Origin: Pseudomonadaceae bacterium
Lineage (GTDB): Bacteria > Pseudomonadota > Gammaproteobacteria > Pseudomonadales > Pseudomonadaceae
NCBI GenBank assembly: GCA_019747075.1
Contig: JAIERF010000229.1
Span: 1-48,862, forward strand
Length of the DNA stretch: 48,862 bases
Direction: 5' to 3'
The notes under the pieces are model-generated. The model did not search any database and was not told the DNA's origin. It saw only the letters and a program-made list of their open reading frames with translations. Of the stretch, positions 16,226 to 24,569 are shown one piece after another (the first letter of the stretch is position 1; each line of letters starts with the position of its first letter). Both the position numbers and the translations under genes were made by a program.

Positions 16226-17950
16226 ATGTCGTCTTTGTTCAAAAACAGCCATGAGTTGCGCCAACACCTGAAGGAACACCCGAGCCTGACGCCACCGGGT
16301 ATGTCGCTGGGCAACCTGCTGCTTGAGTGCGGCGTGATCACGCCCTCGCAGTTGGAAAAAGCCCTCAACCACCAGCACCAACACCCGGAACTGGGACGAC
16401 TCGGCCAGGTGCTGCTGGAATTGAAGATGATCAGCGCCGAGCGCCTGGGCCTGACCCTGGCCCAGCAACTCGGCATCGCCCAGGTCAGCCTGGAGAACTT
16501 CGACATCCAGCCGGAGTGCTTGAAGCTGGTGCCCGAGAGCCTGGCGCGGCGCTACTTGGTGGTGCCGTTGATGCTCGATGGCGAACGCCTGATCGTCGCC
16601 TCCCCCGACCCGACTCACTGCGAACTTCTGCACCTGCTGGGCTTTGTCACCGGCAAACCGGTGGAAGCGGTACTGGCCAATGCCAACGAGGTGGAACAGG
16701 CCATCAGCCGCCTGTATGCCAGCGCCACCGCCCATGAATTGCCGGAAAATGAAGCCAGTGAGCAATCGCTGAGCTTGCACCGCATCAAGCAGTTGGCTGA
16801 AGACCCGCCCACCGTGCGTTTTGTCGACTCGCTGCTGGAAGAGGCCATCAGCCGCCGTGCCTCGGACATTCATTTGCGTCCGGGCGAGCACGACGTGGTG
16901 ATTCTGCTGCGTATCGACGGCGTGCTGCTGGAAATCCGCCGGGTCAAACACAGCAACCTGTCCGCCATCGTCAGCCGGATCAAGATCATCGGCGGCATGA
17001 ACATCGCCGAGCGGCGCCTGCCCCAGGATGGCCGGCACATGGTTAAACAGGGCGACCGCACCATCGACCTGCGCCTGTCAATCATGCCCACGGTGCATGG
17101 CGAGAGCGTGGTGATCCGTATCCTCGACACCCGCCAGAGCCTGAAAACCCTCGACCAGATCGGCTTCAATGGCCGCGACGTCGAGCGCTTCCGCGACCTG
17201 ATCAGCCACAACCAGGGCATCGTCCTGGTCACCGGCCCCACCGGCTCAGGCAAGAGCACCACCTTGTATGCCGCCCTGAACGGGATCAAGAGCAGTGGCG
17301 TCAACATCATCACCGTGGAAGACCCGGTGGAATACCAGATCGACGGCATCCGCCAGATTCAGGTCAAGCCGCAGATCGGCTACACCTTTGCCCGCGCCCT
17401 GCGCCACATCCTGCGGCATGACCCGGACGTGATCATGGTCGGCGAAATCCGTGACCAGGAAACCGCCATGATGGCCACCGAAAGCGCCCTCACCGGCCAC
17501 CTGGTACTCAGCACCCTGCACACCAACAGCGCGGCGACCACCATCACCCGCCTGCTAGAAATCGGCATCGCCCCCTACCTGCTCAACGCCAGCCTGCTCG
17601 GTGTGTTGGCTCAGCGCCTGGTACGACGCAACTGCCCGCACTGTCTGGTGGAGGAAGAGGTCAGCGCCCATGTGCGCAGCACCTTGGGGTTAAGCCGTGA
17701 CGAGCCCTTTTATGTCGGCAGCGGTTGCGAGCACTGCCGCAACCTGGGCTTTGCCGGGCGGGTGGCCGCCTATGAATTGCTGGAGGTGACCCCGGCCCTG
17801 CGCGCCCTGATCGAACCTTCGGTGTCGGCGCAGAGCATCGAGCAGCAAGCCATCCACGACGGCATGCGCCCGCTGACCCAGAGTGCCCTGCAACTGGCGC
17901 GGGACAAGCTGATCCCGCTCAACGAGGTGTACCGCGTGCGTCTGGAGTAA
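16226..17950 (+). CDS. orphan GspE/PilB-type secretion ATPase
   Basis: 574 residues. An N-terminal MshEN-type region (about 25-165), which in relatives can bind c-di-GMP, precedes the hexameric secretion ATPase domain. That domain has Walker A GPTGSGKST (337-345), the Asp box ITVEDPVEYQI, Walker B VIMVGEIRD (402-410) and the His box GHLVLSTLHTN. The four-Cys zinc site is complete: Cys470, Cys473, Cys501 and Cys504. It should power type II secretion or type IV pilus assembly. No other secretion or pilus gene lies within the window, so its partner machinery must be elsewhere. Its stop is two bases from the stop of the convergent cupin gene, with no terminator between. Confidence 0.92.
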   Translation: MSSLFKNSHELRQHLKEHPSLTPPGMSLGNLLLECGVITPSQLEKALNHQHQHPELGRLGQVLLELKMISAERLGLTLAQQLGIAQVSLENFDIQPECLKLVPESLARRYLVVPLMLDGERLIVASPDPTHCELLHLLGFVTGKPVEAVLANANEVEQAISRLYASATAHELPENEASEQSLSLHRIKQLAEDPPTVRFVDSLLEEAISRRASDIHLRPGEHDVVILLRIDGVLLEIRRVKHSNLSAIVSRIKIIGGMNIAERRLPQDGRHMVKQGDRTIDLRLSIMPTVHGESVVIRILDTRQSLKTLDQIGFNGRDVERFRDLISHNQGIVLVTGPTGSGKSTTLYAALNGIKSSGVNIITVEDPVEYQIDGIRQIQVKPQIGYTFARALRHILRHDPDVIMVGEIRDQETAMMATESALTGHLVLSTLHTNSAATTITRLLEIGIAPYLLNASLLGVLAQRLVRRNCPHCLVEEEVSAHVRSTLGLSRDEPFYVGSGCEHCRNLGFAGRVAAYELLEVTPALRALIEPSVSAQSIEQQAIHDGMRPLTQSALQLARDKLIPLNEVYRVRLE

Positions 17951-17952
17951 AC

Positions 17953-18609
17953 CTACGCGGGCAAATGGCCAACCTTCACGTAGATCAAACAGCCCTCGGT
18001 CGAGAACGGCCGATGGCTGGAGCCATGGGGGTTGCGCAGCCAGGTGCCGGCCGGGTAATCGCCCTGCTCGTCCTGAAAAGTGCCTTCCAGCACCAGAATT
18101 TCCTCGCCACCCCAGTGGCTGTGCGGCTTGAACTGGGTGCCCGGCGCCCAACGCACCAGAGCGGTATGGGTCGTGCCGACGCTGTCCAGCGGCAAAACAC
18201 TCAAGCCCTCGACTAAGCCGGGTTGCCACTGGGCACTGCGGGTATCGATGCGCCCGGCAATCTCGTCGTCTGCCGTCAGGTGACAGAGTTTGACGAACAG
18301 CAGGCAGCCCTCCGGGCTGGAGGGTGCGTGCTGGCTGCCCGGCGGATTTTTCAGCCAGGTGCCGGCCGGGTACTGGCCGTGCTCGTCGGCAAACACGCCG
18401 TCCAGCACCAGGATTTCTTCACCCAGGGGATGCAGGTGAGCCTTAAAGGAGGAACCCGCGGCATAACGCACGATCGAGGTGGTGCGCCCGCTTTCCGCCG
18501 CCAGACGCTCCAGCGGTCGGCGCTCGACGCCCGGCAGCGGCGATGGCTGCCAGGCCACGGCGTGGCTATCGATGACCACCCGCTGGTGCAAATCGGTATT
18601 CAACTGCAT
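17953..18609 (-). CDS. double-cupin protein (ChrR-like cupin repeats)
   Basis: 218 residues made of two tandem cupins of about 105 residues. Each has the metal motif: FKAHLHPLGEEILVLDGVF in the first and FKPHSHWGGEEILVLEGTF in the second, with shared followers (YPAGTWLKNPPGSQH and YPAGTWLRNPHGSSH). The two halves are clearly an internal duplication. The cupins resemble the C-terminal domain of ChrR-type anti-sigma factors, but there is no zinc-finger N-terminal domain here. A metal-binding redox sensor or small oxygenase is possible. The ATG at 18609 has GGAGA upstream; the frame stays open further upstream, but only as a shadow of rarD. The gap to the rarD stop is 17 bases, so the two genes are probably co-transcribed. 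Confidence 0.85.
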   Translation of the reverse strand: MQLNTDLHQRVVIDSHAVAWQPSPLPGVERRPLERLAAESGRTTSIVRYAAGSSFKAHLHPLGEEILVLDGVFADEHGQYPAGTWLKNPPGSQHAPSSPEGCLLFVKLCHLTADDEIAGRIDTRSAQWQPGLVEGLSVLPLDSVGTTHTALVRWAPGTQFKPHSHWGGEEILVLEGTFQDEQGDYPAGTWLRNPHGSSHRPFSTEGCLIYVKVGHLPA

Positions 18610-18626
18610 GGCTTGTCTCCGTGTAC

Positions 18627-19523
18627 TCAAAGGCCCTGCCGGGCCTGACGGCGCAAGAGTCGCGCACTGTCCCAGCCCACCAACAGCACCGCCAGCCAGA
18701 TCGGCAGGTAGGTCCACAGCTGCGCTGGGTTGAAGTGCTCGCCGAGCACCAGCACCGACACCGCAAACAGCAGCACCGGCTCGACATAACTGAGGATGCC
18801 GAACAGCCCCAGCGGCAGCAAGCGACTGGAGGCCATCATCGCGCCAAACGCCAGGGTGCTGAGCAGCCCCAGCCCCGGCAGCAACCACCAGAGTTGCGGC
18901 GCGAGCGTAAACACATCGGGCAACCCGGCACTGGCGATCAGCCAGATGGCCACCGGCGCCAGCATTAGCATCTCCAGAATAAAACCGGACAAGGCGTCCA
19001 GGCGCATCCAGCGCCGCAGCATGAAATACGGCGGATAGCCCAGGGCCGCCAGCAGAGTGACCCAGGAAAACGCACGGGTCAGCCACAGCTCATGGGCCAC
19101 CCCGAGCAAGGCACAGACCACCGCCAACGTCTGCAACGGCCGCAGGCGTTCGCCATAGAACAGGCGACCAACCAGTACCATCGCCAGGGGCAGCAGGAAG
19201 TAGCCGAGGGAAATCTCCAGCATCCGCCCGGCCAGGGGCGCCCAGACGAACAGCGCCCACTGCACGCCCATCAAGGCCGCGGCCAAGGGCAAGGCCGCCA
19301 GCAAGCGCGGCTCGCGGCGCAAGCGCTGCAGCACCGCGCCCAGCACGCCCAACTGCCGGGTGAGCAACACCAGCAGCAACACCATCGGGATCGACCAGAG
19401 CACGCGCTGGGCGAACACTTGCACGCCGTCCAACGGCGCCAGTTCGCGCACATAGCCGGGAATCAGCACAAACAACACCGACGCAATCAGCGACAAACCG
19501 ACGCCACGTCCGGACAACTGCAT
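18627..19523 (-). CDS. rarD: RarD-family EamA-type transporter
   Basis: 298 residues with about ten hydrophobic helices, e.g. GVGLSLIASVLFVLIPGYV, LLAALPLAAALMGVQWALFVW and LLPLGLFGILSYVEPVLLFAVSVL. The last segment, with its SYVEP signature, is typical of the RarD branch of the EamA (drug/metabolite) family. The transported substrate is not known with certainty for this family. The ATG at 19523 (MQLSGRGVGLSL) has GAGG 8 bases upstream; the frame is open further upstream to 19709, but those codons encode no membrane-like sequence. It is likely the first gene of a pair with the double-cupin gene. Confidence 0.88.
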   Translation of the reverse strand: MQLSGRGVGLSLIASVLFVLIPGYVRELAPLDGVQVFAQRVLWSIPMVLLLVLLTRQLGVLGAVLQRLRREPRLLAALPLAAALMGVQWALFVWAPLAGRMLEISLGYFLLPLAMVLVGRLFYGERLRPLQTLAVVCALLGVAHELWLTRAFSWVTLLAALGYPPYFMLRRWMRLDALSGFILEMLMLAPVAIWLIASAGLPDVFTLAPQLWWLLPGLGLLSTLAFGAMMASSRLLPLGLFGILSYVEPVLLFAVSVLVLGEHFNPAQLWTYLPIWLAVLLVGWDSARLLRRQARQGL

Positions 19524-19638
19524 ACACGCCTCACCTGGGCCCGGCTTATCCACGCAAGGAAAACCTGACCACCTGCTACAAAAGCCGGCCACCTTAACGC
19601 GTTCATATCGACAGAGATAGGCACAAACCATTGCGCAT

Positions 19639-19668
19639 AAAAAAGCCTGATCGATTAACCGATCAGGC
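19639..19668 (-). terminator. Rho-independent terminator of the candidate small RNA
   Basis: On the minus strand, GCCTGATCG and CGATCAGGC (19660-19668 and 19645-19653) form a perfect 9-bp stem with a 6-base loop, followed by six Ts (19644-19639). It lies nearly 200 bases beyond the nearest upstream gene on that strand, as expected for a separate small transcript. Confidence 0.88.
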
Positions 19669-19755
19669 CAGGGTTGCGGCCAAGGAGAGCGACCGCGGAT
19701 AAACCGCAAAAAATGCCTTTAACGTCTGGAGCAAGACTGCCCAGAAGGGATGGAC
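19639..19755 (-). ncRNA. candidate small RNA, possibly P16/RgsA family
   Basis: A minus-strand non-coding stretch of about 115 bases ends in a strong terminator. It is preceded by CTATCTAA (19761-19768 on the complement), which resembles an RpoS-type extended -10. Inside are a small GCGG/CCGC hairpin with a 5-base loop and a U-rich run (AAAGGCATTTTTTGCGG). Length, end structure and promoter type fit the RpoS-dependent RgsA/P16 RNA of Pseudomonas as I remember it, but I cannot confirm the family by eye. The 336-base gap between rarD and the small secreted protein is otherwise empty of open frames that look like protein. Confidence 0.5.
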
Positions 19756-19859
19756 ACAGGTTAGATAGATAACGATCGATTAAATAGCGCAAAAAACCGC
19801 TTTAAATGATCGACCAGACTGATCTATCGTGCCCATATGCTGTGTCCGTAAATGCATTT

Positions 19860-20174
19860 TTATTGCGGCTTGCAGGTCAGCTCGATGCGCATATGGATAA
19901 CGCTGCGGGTAAAACGCACAGTCAGGTTCTCGCGCTTGCCGCCAGCCAGCGTCGCCTTGCGCACCCGTGGGCTTTCCGGGCCGTTGGCAAAACGCGCCAC
20001 ACAACTGGCATCAGCCTTGCCATAGTTTTCCAGCAGCAGGCCGACCATGTTGTGATCGATTTCCACCGCAGTGGCGGAGACTTCACTGCCATTGAGCTGC
20101 TTGCTCACGTCAATCGGGTAAGCCTGGGCTGTCAGCGGCAGCGCCAACAGCAAAAAAGCACAGAATTTCTTCAT
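19860..20174 (-). CDS. small secreted protein, unknown function
   Basis: 104 residues: a signal peptide (MKKFCAFLLLALPLTAQAYP) and a mature part of about 85 residues with two cysteines (SCVAR and ELTCKPQ at the C-terminus) that could pair in the periplasm. The ATG at 20174 has GGAG upstream and gives a clean signal peptide. I do not recognise the family. The gene is divergent from the LysR regulator, with only 49 bases between the starts, so the regulator may control it. Confidence 0.78.
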   Translation of the reverse strand: MKKFCAFLLLALPLTAQAYPIDVSKQLNGSEVSATAVEIDHNMVGLLLENYGKADASCVARFANGPESPRVRKATLAGGKRENLTVRFTRSVIHMRIELTCKPQ

Positions 20175-20223
20175 CGGTGGTCTCCGCCAAGGGGGCGCCA
20201 GCTTAGGACACAAAGAGGCCAAG

Positions 20224-21129
20224 ATGAAAGCACCCCGCGTTAGCCTGGAACAATGGCGCACCCTGCAAGCCGTGGTAGACAACGGCGGCTTCGCTCAAGC
20301 CGCCGAGGTTCTGCACCGCTCGCAATCGTCCATCAGCTACACCGTGGCGCGCATGCAGGAGCAGTTGGGCGTGCCACTGCTGCGCATCGACGGGCGCAAA
20401 GCGGTGCTCACCGATGCCGGCGACGTGCTGCTGCGCCGCTCGCGCCAACTGGTGCTGCAGGCCAGCCAGCTGGAAGACCTGGCCTACAACCTGGACCAGG
20501 GCTGGGAGGCGGAAGTGCGCCTGGTGGTCGATGCGGCCTACCCGACCGAACGCCTGCTGCGGGCCCTGGCGGCCTTTATGCCGCAAAGCCGCGGCTGTCG
20601 CGTGCGCCTGCGCGAAGAAGTGCTCTCCGGGGTCGAGGAGGTGCTGCTCGAAGGCAATGCCGACCTGGCCATCAGCAGCCTGGATATCGTCGGTTACCTG
20701 GGCCATGAGCTTTGTGAAGTCGAATTTATCGCCGTCGCCCACCCCGACCACGCCCTGCACCAACTGCAACGGGACCTGACCTTTGCCGACCTGCAAAACC
20801 AGCTGCAGGTGGTGATCCGCGATTCCGGCCGTAGTCGCCCGCGAGATGTTGGCTGGCTCGGCGCCGAGCAGCGCTGGACCGTCAGTAGCCTGTCTACCGC
20901 AGCGCACTTCGTCAGCAGCGGCCTGGGGTTTGCCTGGCTACCCCGGCACCTGATCCAGCGCGAGCTGGACGCCCAGCAGCTGAAGGCCTTGCCGCTGGAA
21001 AGCGGGATGAGCAACCACCCGCGCTTCACCCTCTACAGCCACAAAGACAAAGCCCTGGGCCCGGCCAGCCGGATTCTGGTGGAGCTGATCAAGACCTACG
21101 ACAGCTGCAATCTGGACGATCAGCCCTGA
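20224..21129 (+). CDS. LysR-family transcriptional regulator
   Basis: 301 residues. The N-terminal winged helix-turn-helix covers residues about 8-66 (LEQWRTLQAVVDNGGFAQAAEVLHRSQSSISYTVARMQEQLG), and the C-terminal LysR substrate domain spans roughly 95-295. The inducer is not deducible. It is divergent from the small secreted protein and sits about 65 bases upstream of the alpha/beta hydrolase on the same strand. Either could be a target besides autoregulation. Confidence 0.92.
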   Translation: MKAPRVSLEQWRTLQAVVDNGGFAQAAEVLHRSQSSISYTVARMQEQLGVPLLRIDGRKAVLTDAGDVLLRRSRQLVLQASQLEDLAYNLDQGWEAEVRLVVDAAYPTERLLRALAAFMPQSRGCRVRLREEVLSGVEEVLLEGNADLAISSLDIVGYLGHELCEVEFIAVAHPDHALHQLQRDLTFADLQNQLQVVIRDSGRSRPRDVGWLGAEQRWTVSSLSTAAHFVSSGLGFAWLPRHLIQRELDAQQLKALPLESGMSNHPRFTLYSHKDKALGPASRILVELIKTYDSCNLDDQP

Positions 21130-21193
21130 CTGCGGCACAGTTGAGCCCAGTCGCACGAAGCCCCAGCCCGCACGAGCCCCACGAGGAAAGTCC

Positions 21194-22033
21194 ATGGCCT
21201 TTTTCACCCACGACGGTTGCCAGTTGCACTACGAGGATTACGGCCACGGCACGCCGCTGCTGCTGGTTCACGGCCTGGGCTCCAGCACCCTGGACTGGGA
21301 GTCGCAGATTCCCGTGCTCAGCCCCCTGTATCGGGTGATTGCCATCGACCTGCGCGGCCACGGCCGCTCCGACAAGCCCGATGAGCACTACAGCATTGCC
21401 GGCTTTGCCGAGGATGTGGCCGCGTTGATCGAACACCTGCAGCTCGGCACTGTGCATCTGGTGGGTATCTCCATGGGTGGCATGATCGGCTTTCAACTCG
21501 GCGTCGATCGCCCGGAGCTGTTGCGCAGCCTGACCATCGTCAACAGCGGCCCGGAAGTGAAAGCCAAATCCTTGGCCGACTGCGTGCAAATTGCCAAACG
21601 CTGGAGCCTGTCACGCCTGCTGAGTCTGGAGACCATCGCCAAGGGGCTGGGCAAACTGCTGTTCCCCAAACCCGAGCAGGTCGAACTACGCCTGAAGATC
21701 GAACGCCGCTGGCCGCGCAACGACAAGCGCGCCTACCTGTCCAGCCTGGACGCCATCATCGGCTGGGGCGTGCGTGGGCAAATCAGCAAGATCACCTGCC
21801 CGACCCTGGTGGTCAGCGGCGACCGCGATTACACACCAGTTGCCAATAAACAGGCCTATGTCGACGAGATGGTCAATGCCCGCCTGGTAGTGATCGAAGA
21901 CTCCCGCCATGCCACGCCCATGGACCAACCCGAAGCGTTCAATCAGCAACTGCTGCAGTTTCTCACCGAGCTGGATGGCACCTCCCAGCCGGTTAACCCG
22001 CCGATGAAAAAAACGCGCAAGCAAAAACCATAA
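21194..22033 (+). CDS. alpha/beta hydrolase
   Basis: 279 residues of the alpha/beta hydrolase fold. Oxyanion HGLGS (26-30), nucleophile elbow GISMGG with Ser93, acid Asp212 in SGDRDYTP and His239 in DSRHATP, so a full catalytic triad is visible. It resembles 3-oxoadipate enol-lactonase and esterase subfamilies, but no aromatic-catabolism genes are nearby, so an esterase of unknown substrate is the safe call. The C-terminus ends in a basic PPMKKTRKQKP tail. It is followed after 20 bases by ppiA, suggesting co-transcription. Confidence 0.9.
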   Translation: MAFFTHDGCQLHYEDYGHGTPLLLVHGLGSSTLDWESQIPVLSPLYRVIAIDLRGHGRSDKPDEHYSIAGFAEDVAALIEHLQLGTVHLVGISMGGMIGFQLGVDRPELLRSLTIVNSGPEVKAKSLADCVQIAKRWSLSRLLSLETIAKGLGKLLFPKPEQVELRLKIERRWPRNDKRAYLSSLDAIIGWGVRGQISKITCPTLVVSGDRDYTPVANKQAYVDEMVNARLVVIEDSRHATPMDQPEAFNQQLLQFLTELDGTSQPVNPPMKKTRKQKP

Positions 22034-22053
22034 CCTAACAGGACACCGACACC

Positions 22054-22596
22054 ATGCTGAAAACCCTCGCCCTTGCCGCCGGCACCTTGCTGCTCAGCGC
22101 CAACCTGCTGGCCGCAGACAAGCCCCATGTACTGCTCAATACCAGCCAGGGGGCGATTGAAATCGAGCTGGAGGCCGACAAGGCGCCGATCAGCGTGAAG
22201 AACTTTCTCGCTTATGTGGACAGCGGCTATTACAACGGCACCATCTTCCACCGCGTGATCCCCAACTTCATGGTTCAGGGCGGCGGCTTCACCCCGGACA
22301 TGCAGCAGAAAGCCACCCAGCCACCGATCAAGAATGAAGCCGATAACGGCCTGCGCAATGTGCGTGGCTCGCTGGCCATGGCCCGCACCTCGGCGGTGGA
22401 CTCAGCCACCAGTCAGTTCTTTATCAACAGCACCAACAACGACTTCCTCGACAACGGCCAGCGCGACTTCGGCTATGCCGTGTTTGCCCATGTGGTCAAA
22501 GGCATGGACGTGGTCGACCGCATCTCGGCAATGCCTACCGGCGCCCGTGATGTACCGCGTGAGGCAATCCTGATCATCGACGCCAAACGCCTGTAA
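22054..22596 (+). CDS. ppiA: periplasmic peptidyl-prolyl cis-trans isomerase, cyclophilin type
   Basis: 180 residues. A signal peptide (1-21, [21 protein letters not shown]) places it in the periplasm. The cyclophilin core has the active-site stretch [15 protein letters not shown] with catalytic Arg67 and Phe72/Gln75, and later [17 protein letters not shown]. It speeds proline isomerisation in folding exported proteins. It sits 20 bases after the alpha/beta hydrolase and is followed by a strong bidirectional terminator. Confidence 0.94.
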   Translation: MLKTLALAAGTLLLSANLLAADKPHVLLNTSQGAIEIELEADKAPISVKNFLAYVDSGYYNGTIFHRVIPNFMVQGGGFTPDMQQKATQPPIKNEADNGLRNVRGSLAMARTSAVDSATSQFFINSTNNDFLDNGQRDFGYAVFAHVVKGMDVVDRISAMPTGARDVPREAILIIDAKRL

Positions 22597-22609
22597 ACGC
22601 CACAACGAA

Positions 22610-22649
22610 AAAAGCCGCGCCGGCAGTCTGCACTGCCGGCGCGGCTTTT
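22610..22649. terminator. bidirectional Rho-independent terminator
   Basis: An 18-base stem (22610-22627 with 22632-22649) around the loop CTGC. It starts AAAA and ends TTTT, so it works both for ppiA on the plus strand and for the lipoprotein gene on the minus strand. Confidence 0.95.
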
Positions 22650-22675
22650 CTTTGTCCGACGCTAAAGCATGCGGC

Positions 22676-23239
22676 TTAGCGATTCATGCTCTTGAACTTG
22701 ACGATCAGTTTTTCCGGCTTTTTCTCTTCTTTGGCCAGCGCGTAAATCAAGCGCTCGCCATCCGGGCCAGCGCCCAGTTCGATGTAGCTGAAAATCGGCT
22801 CGCCCAACTTGACCACGTCCATCATGTCGCCGTAGCGCTGAAACACGAAGATCTTGTTGTCTTCACGAATCTCGCCATAGAAGCTGCTGCTCGGCGGCAG
22901 GTTGACGTCGATGAAGCGCTTGGCCGCCAGGGTGTTAACGTCCTTGCTGCGGTCTTCGGCGCGCAGACCCAGAACGATGTTGCGTCCCTGCTCGTCCTTG
23001 ATGCCTAGGTCTTTCATAACCGGCGCCTTGCCGGTCTTCACGTACTCGGCATAGACGGCGTGATCGTCAAACACCACCGCCTGACCTTCAGTCCACACCT
23101 GATACCAGTCATCGTTATTCAGCGCTGCTTCTGCGGCCTTGGCGGCACTCGCTGACGGGGCCGGAGCATTCGTGCTGCACGCAGCCAAGGTGGCGGCCAG
23201 CAGGGCAATCGACAGCGGTTTGATAACAAACGATTTCAT
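22676..23239 (-). CDS. lipoprotein of unknown function
   Basis: 187 residues with a lipoprotein signal ending in the lipobox LAAC (MKSFVIKPLSIALLAATLAAC), then an Ala/Ser-rich linker. The globular part (NNDDWYQVWTEGQAVVFDDHAVYAEYVKTG... onwards) has no motif I recognise. It probably attaches to the outer or inner membrane; the residue after Cys is Ser, so outer membrane under the +2 rule. The ATG at 23239 has GGAG about 11 bases upstream. An in-frame ATG 30 bases earlier is less likely because it would spoil the signal sequence. Confidence 0.82.
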   Translation of the reverse strand: MKSFVIKPLSIALLAATLAACSTNAPAPSASAAKAAEAALNNDDWYQVWTEGQAVVFDDHAVYAEYVKTGKAPVMKDLGIKDEQGRNIVLGLRAEDRSKDVNTLAAKRFIDVNLPPSSSFYGEIREDNKIFVFQRYGDMMDVVKLGEPIFSYIELGAGPDGERLIYALAKEEKKPEKLIVKFKSMNR

Positions 23240-23352
23240 AGACTCAGCAACTCCGGCGTTAGAAGACATAGGCCTGCAAAATTGCCCGAGTTTCGTGACA
23301 GGACTATGACCCCTTTGTGACAAATCCCTTTTCAGCCACCGCCAGCACGGCG

Positions 23353-24486
23353 TTAGCCCTGCTCCGCTTGCCGATAAGGCAACAATTCGCGCGCCTGCTG
23401 GGCGTACAACTGCACGCCAGCACGCTCCTGCTGGAGAAAGTCCGCCACGGGGGCGCGCAAGCCCGGATGACACAGGTAGTGCCAGGAACGGGTGAGCTGC
23501 GGCTCAAAACCGCGAATCAGCTTGTGCTCGCCCTGGGCGCCGGCATCGAAGCGCTGTAAACCCTGGCCGATGGCGTAGTCGATGCCCTGATAGAAACAGG
23601 TTTCAAAGTGCAAGCGGTCGAAATCACCCAAGCAGCCCCAGTAGCGGCCATACAAGGTGTCGCCGGCCTGCAGGCTGAAAGCCATGGCCACCGCACGACC
23701 GCGCTGCCGAGCCAGCACCACACGAATCGTCTCCGGCAGGCGCTCGGCCAGCAGGCTAAAAAAACTGCGCGTCAGGTACGGTTGCCGGCCGCGCACGTGA
23801 TAGGTGTTGGCGTAGCAGGCATAGACAAAATCCCACTCCGGCTCGCTGAGTTGCCGGCCCTCACACCACTCAAACTCGATGCCCTGCCCCGCCACCTGCT
23901 CGCGCTCCTTGCGCAGCTGCTTGCGTTTGCGCGAGGTCAGTTGATCGAGAAAGTCGGCAAAATCGCGATAACCGCGATTGTGCCAGAGGAACTGACAACC
24001 CAGACGCTCCAGCCAGCCGTCACGGCCACGCAGCAGCTGATCGGCAGCGGCATCGGTAAAGTTCACATGCCAGCTCGTCAACCCCTGTTCAGGTAAACCG
24101 GCGCTGATCTGATCGAGCAACGGGCTGAGTAACGCAGCGTCACCCAGCAGCCGGGGCCCCGTAACCGGAGTAAAGGGCACCGCGGTCAGCAGCTTGGGGT
24201 AGTAGTCGATCCCCGCCCTCGCGCAAGCGTCAGCCCAGGCCATATCGAAGACATACTCGCCATAGGAGTGCTGCTTCACATAACCCGGCAACGCCGCCAG
24301 GGGCGTGCCATGGGCATCGACCAACAGGCGATGGGCCGGTTGCCAGCCCGTTCCTGGGCCAACACTGCCGCTGTCCTCCAGCACCGACAGAAAACCGTGC
24401 TGCACAAATGGCTGGGAGTCGGCCAACAAGGCATTCCACTGGGCGGCGGGCAGATCGCCAAGGCGATCGAGAGTCAGAATAGGCAT
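23353..24486 (-). CDS. GNAT-fold acyltransferase family protein (COG3146-like)
   Basis: 377 residues resembling the FemAB/GNAT-like family sometimes labelled peptidogalycan biosynthesis protein. Recognisable pieces are SYGEYVFDMAWADACARAGIDYYPKLLTAVPFTPVTGPRLL, RKRKQLRKERE, and the C-terminal LHFETCFYQGIDYAIGQGLQRFDAGAQGEHKLIRGFEP. It is probably cytoplasmic, since no signal peptide is present. The transferred group and acceptor are unknown. It stands alone, divergent from nothing obvious, 124 bases upstream of the lipoprotein gene's start on the same strand. Confidence 0.85.
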   Translation of the reverse strand: MPILTLDRLGDLPAAQWNALLADSQPFVQHGFLSVLEDSGSVGPGTGWQPAHRLLVDAHGTPLAALPGYVKQHSYGEYVFDMAWADACARAGIDYYPKLLTAVPFTPVTGPRLLGDAALLSPLLDQISAGLPEQGLTSWHVNFTDAAADQLLRGRDGWLERLGCQFLWHNRGYRDFADFLDQLTSRKRKQLRKEREQVAGQGIEFEWCEGRQLSEPEWDFVYACYANTYHVRGRQPYLTRSFFSLLAERLPETIRVVLARQRGRAVAMAFSLQAGDTLYGRYWGCLGDFDRLHFETCFYQGIDYAIGQGLQRFDAGAQGEHKLIRGFEPQLTRSWHYLCHPGLRAPVADFLQQERAGVQLYAQQARELLPYRQAEQG

Positions 24487-24513
24487 GAGCCCAGTCTGGG
24501 GTTTTGTGCCGAC

Positions 24514-24542
24514 GAAAAAAAGCCCCGCACAAGGCGGGGCTT
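24514..24542 (-). terminator. Rho-independent terminator of the porin gene
   Basis: Nine-base stem AAGCCCCGC / GCGGGGCTT (24520-24528 and 24534-24542) with loop ACAAG, followed on the minus strand by a run of seven Ts. It is 28 bases past the porin stop. Confidence 0.93.
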
Positions 24543-24569
24543 AAGAGGAGCAGCACTGTTACAGCATTT

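Noticed and set aside
17953..19086. Long frame joining the double-cupin gene with upstream sequence
   Set aside because: The upstream codons are an out-of-frame shadow of rarD; the ATG at 18609 with GGAG is the sensible start.
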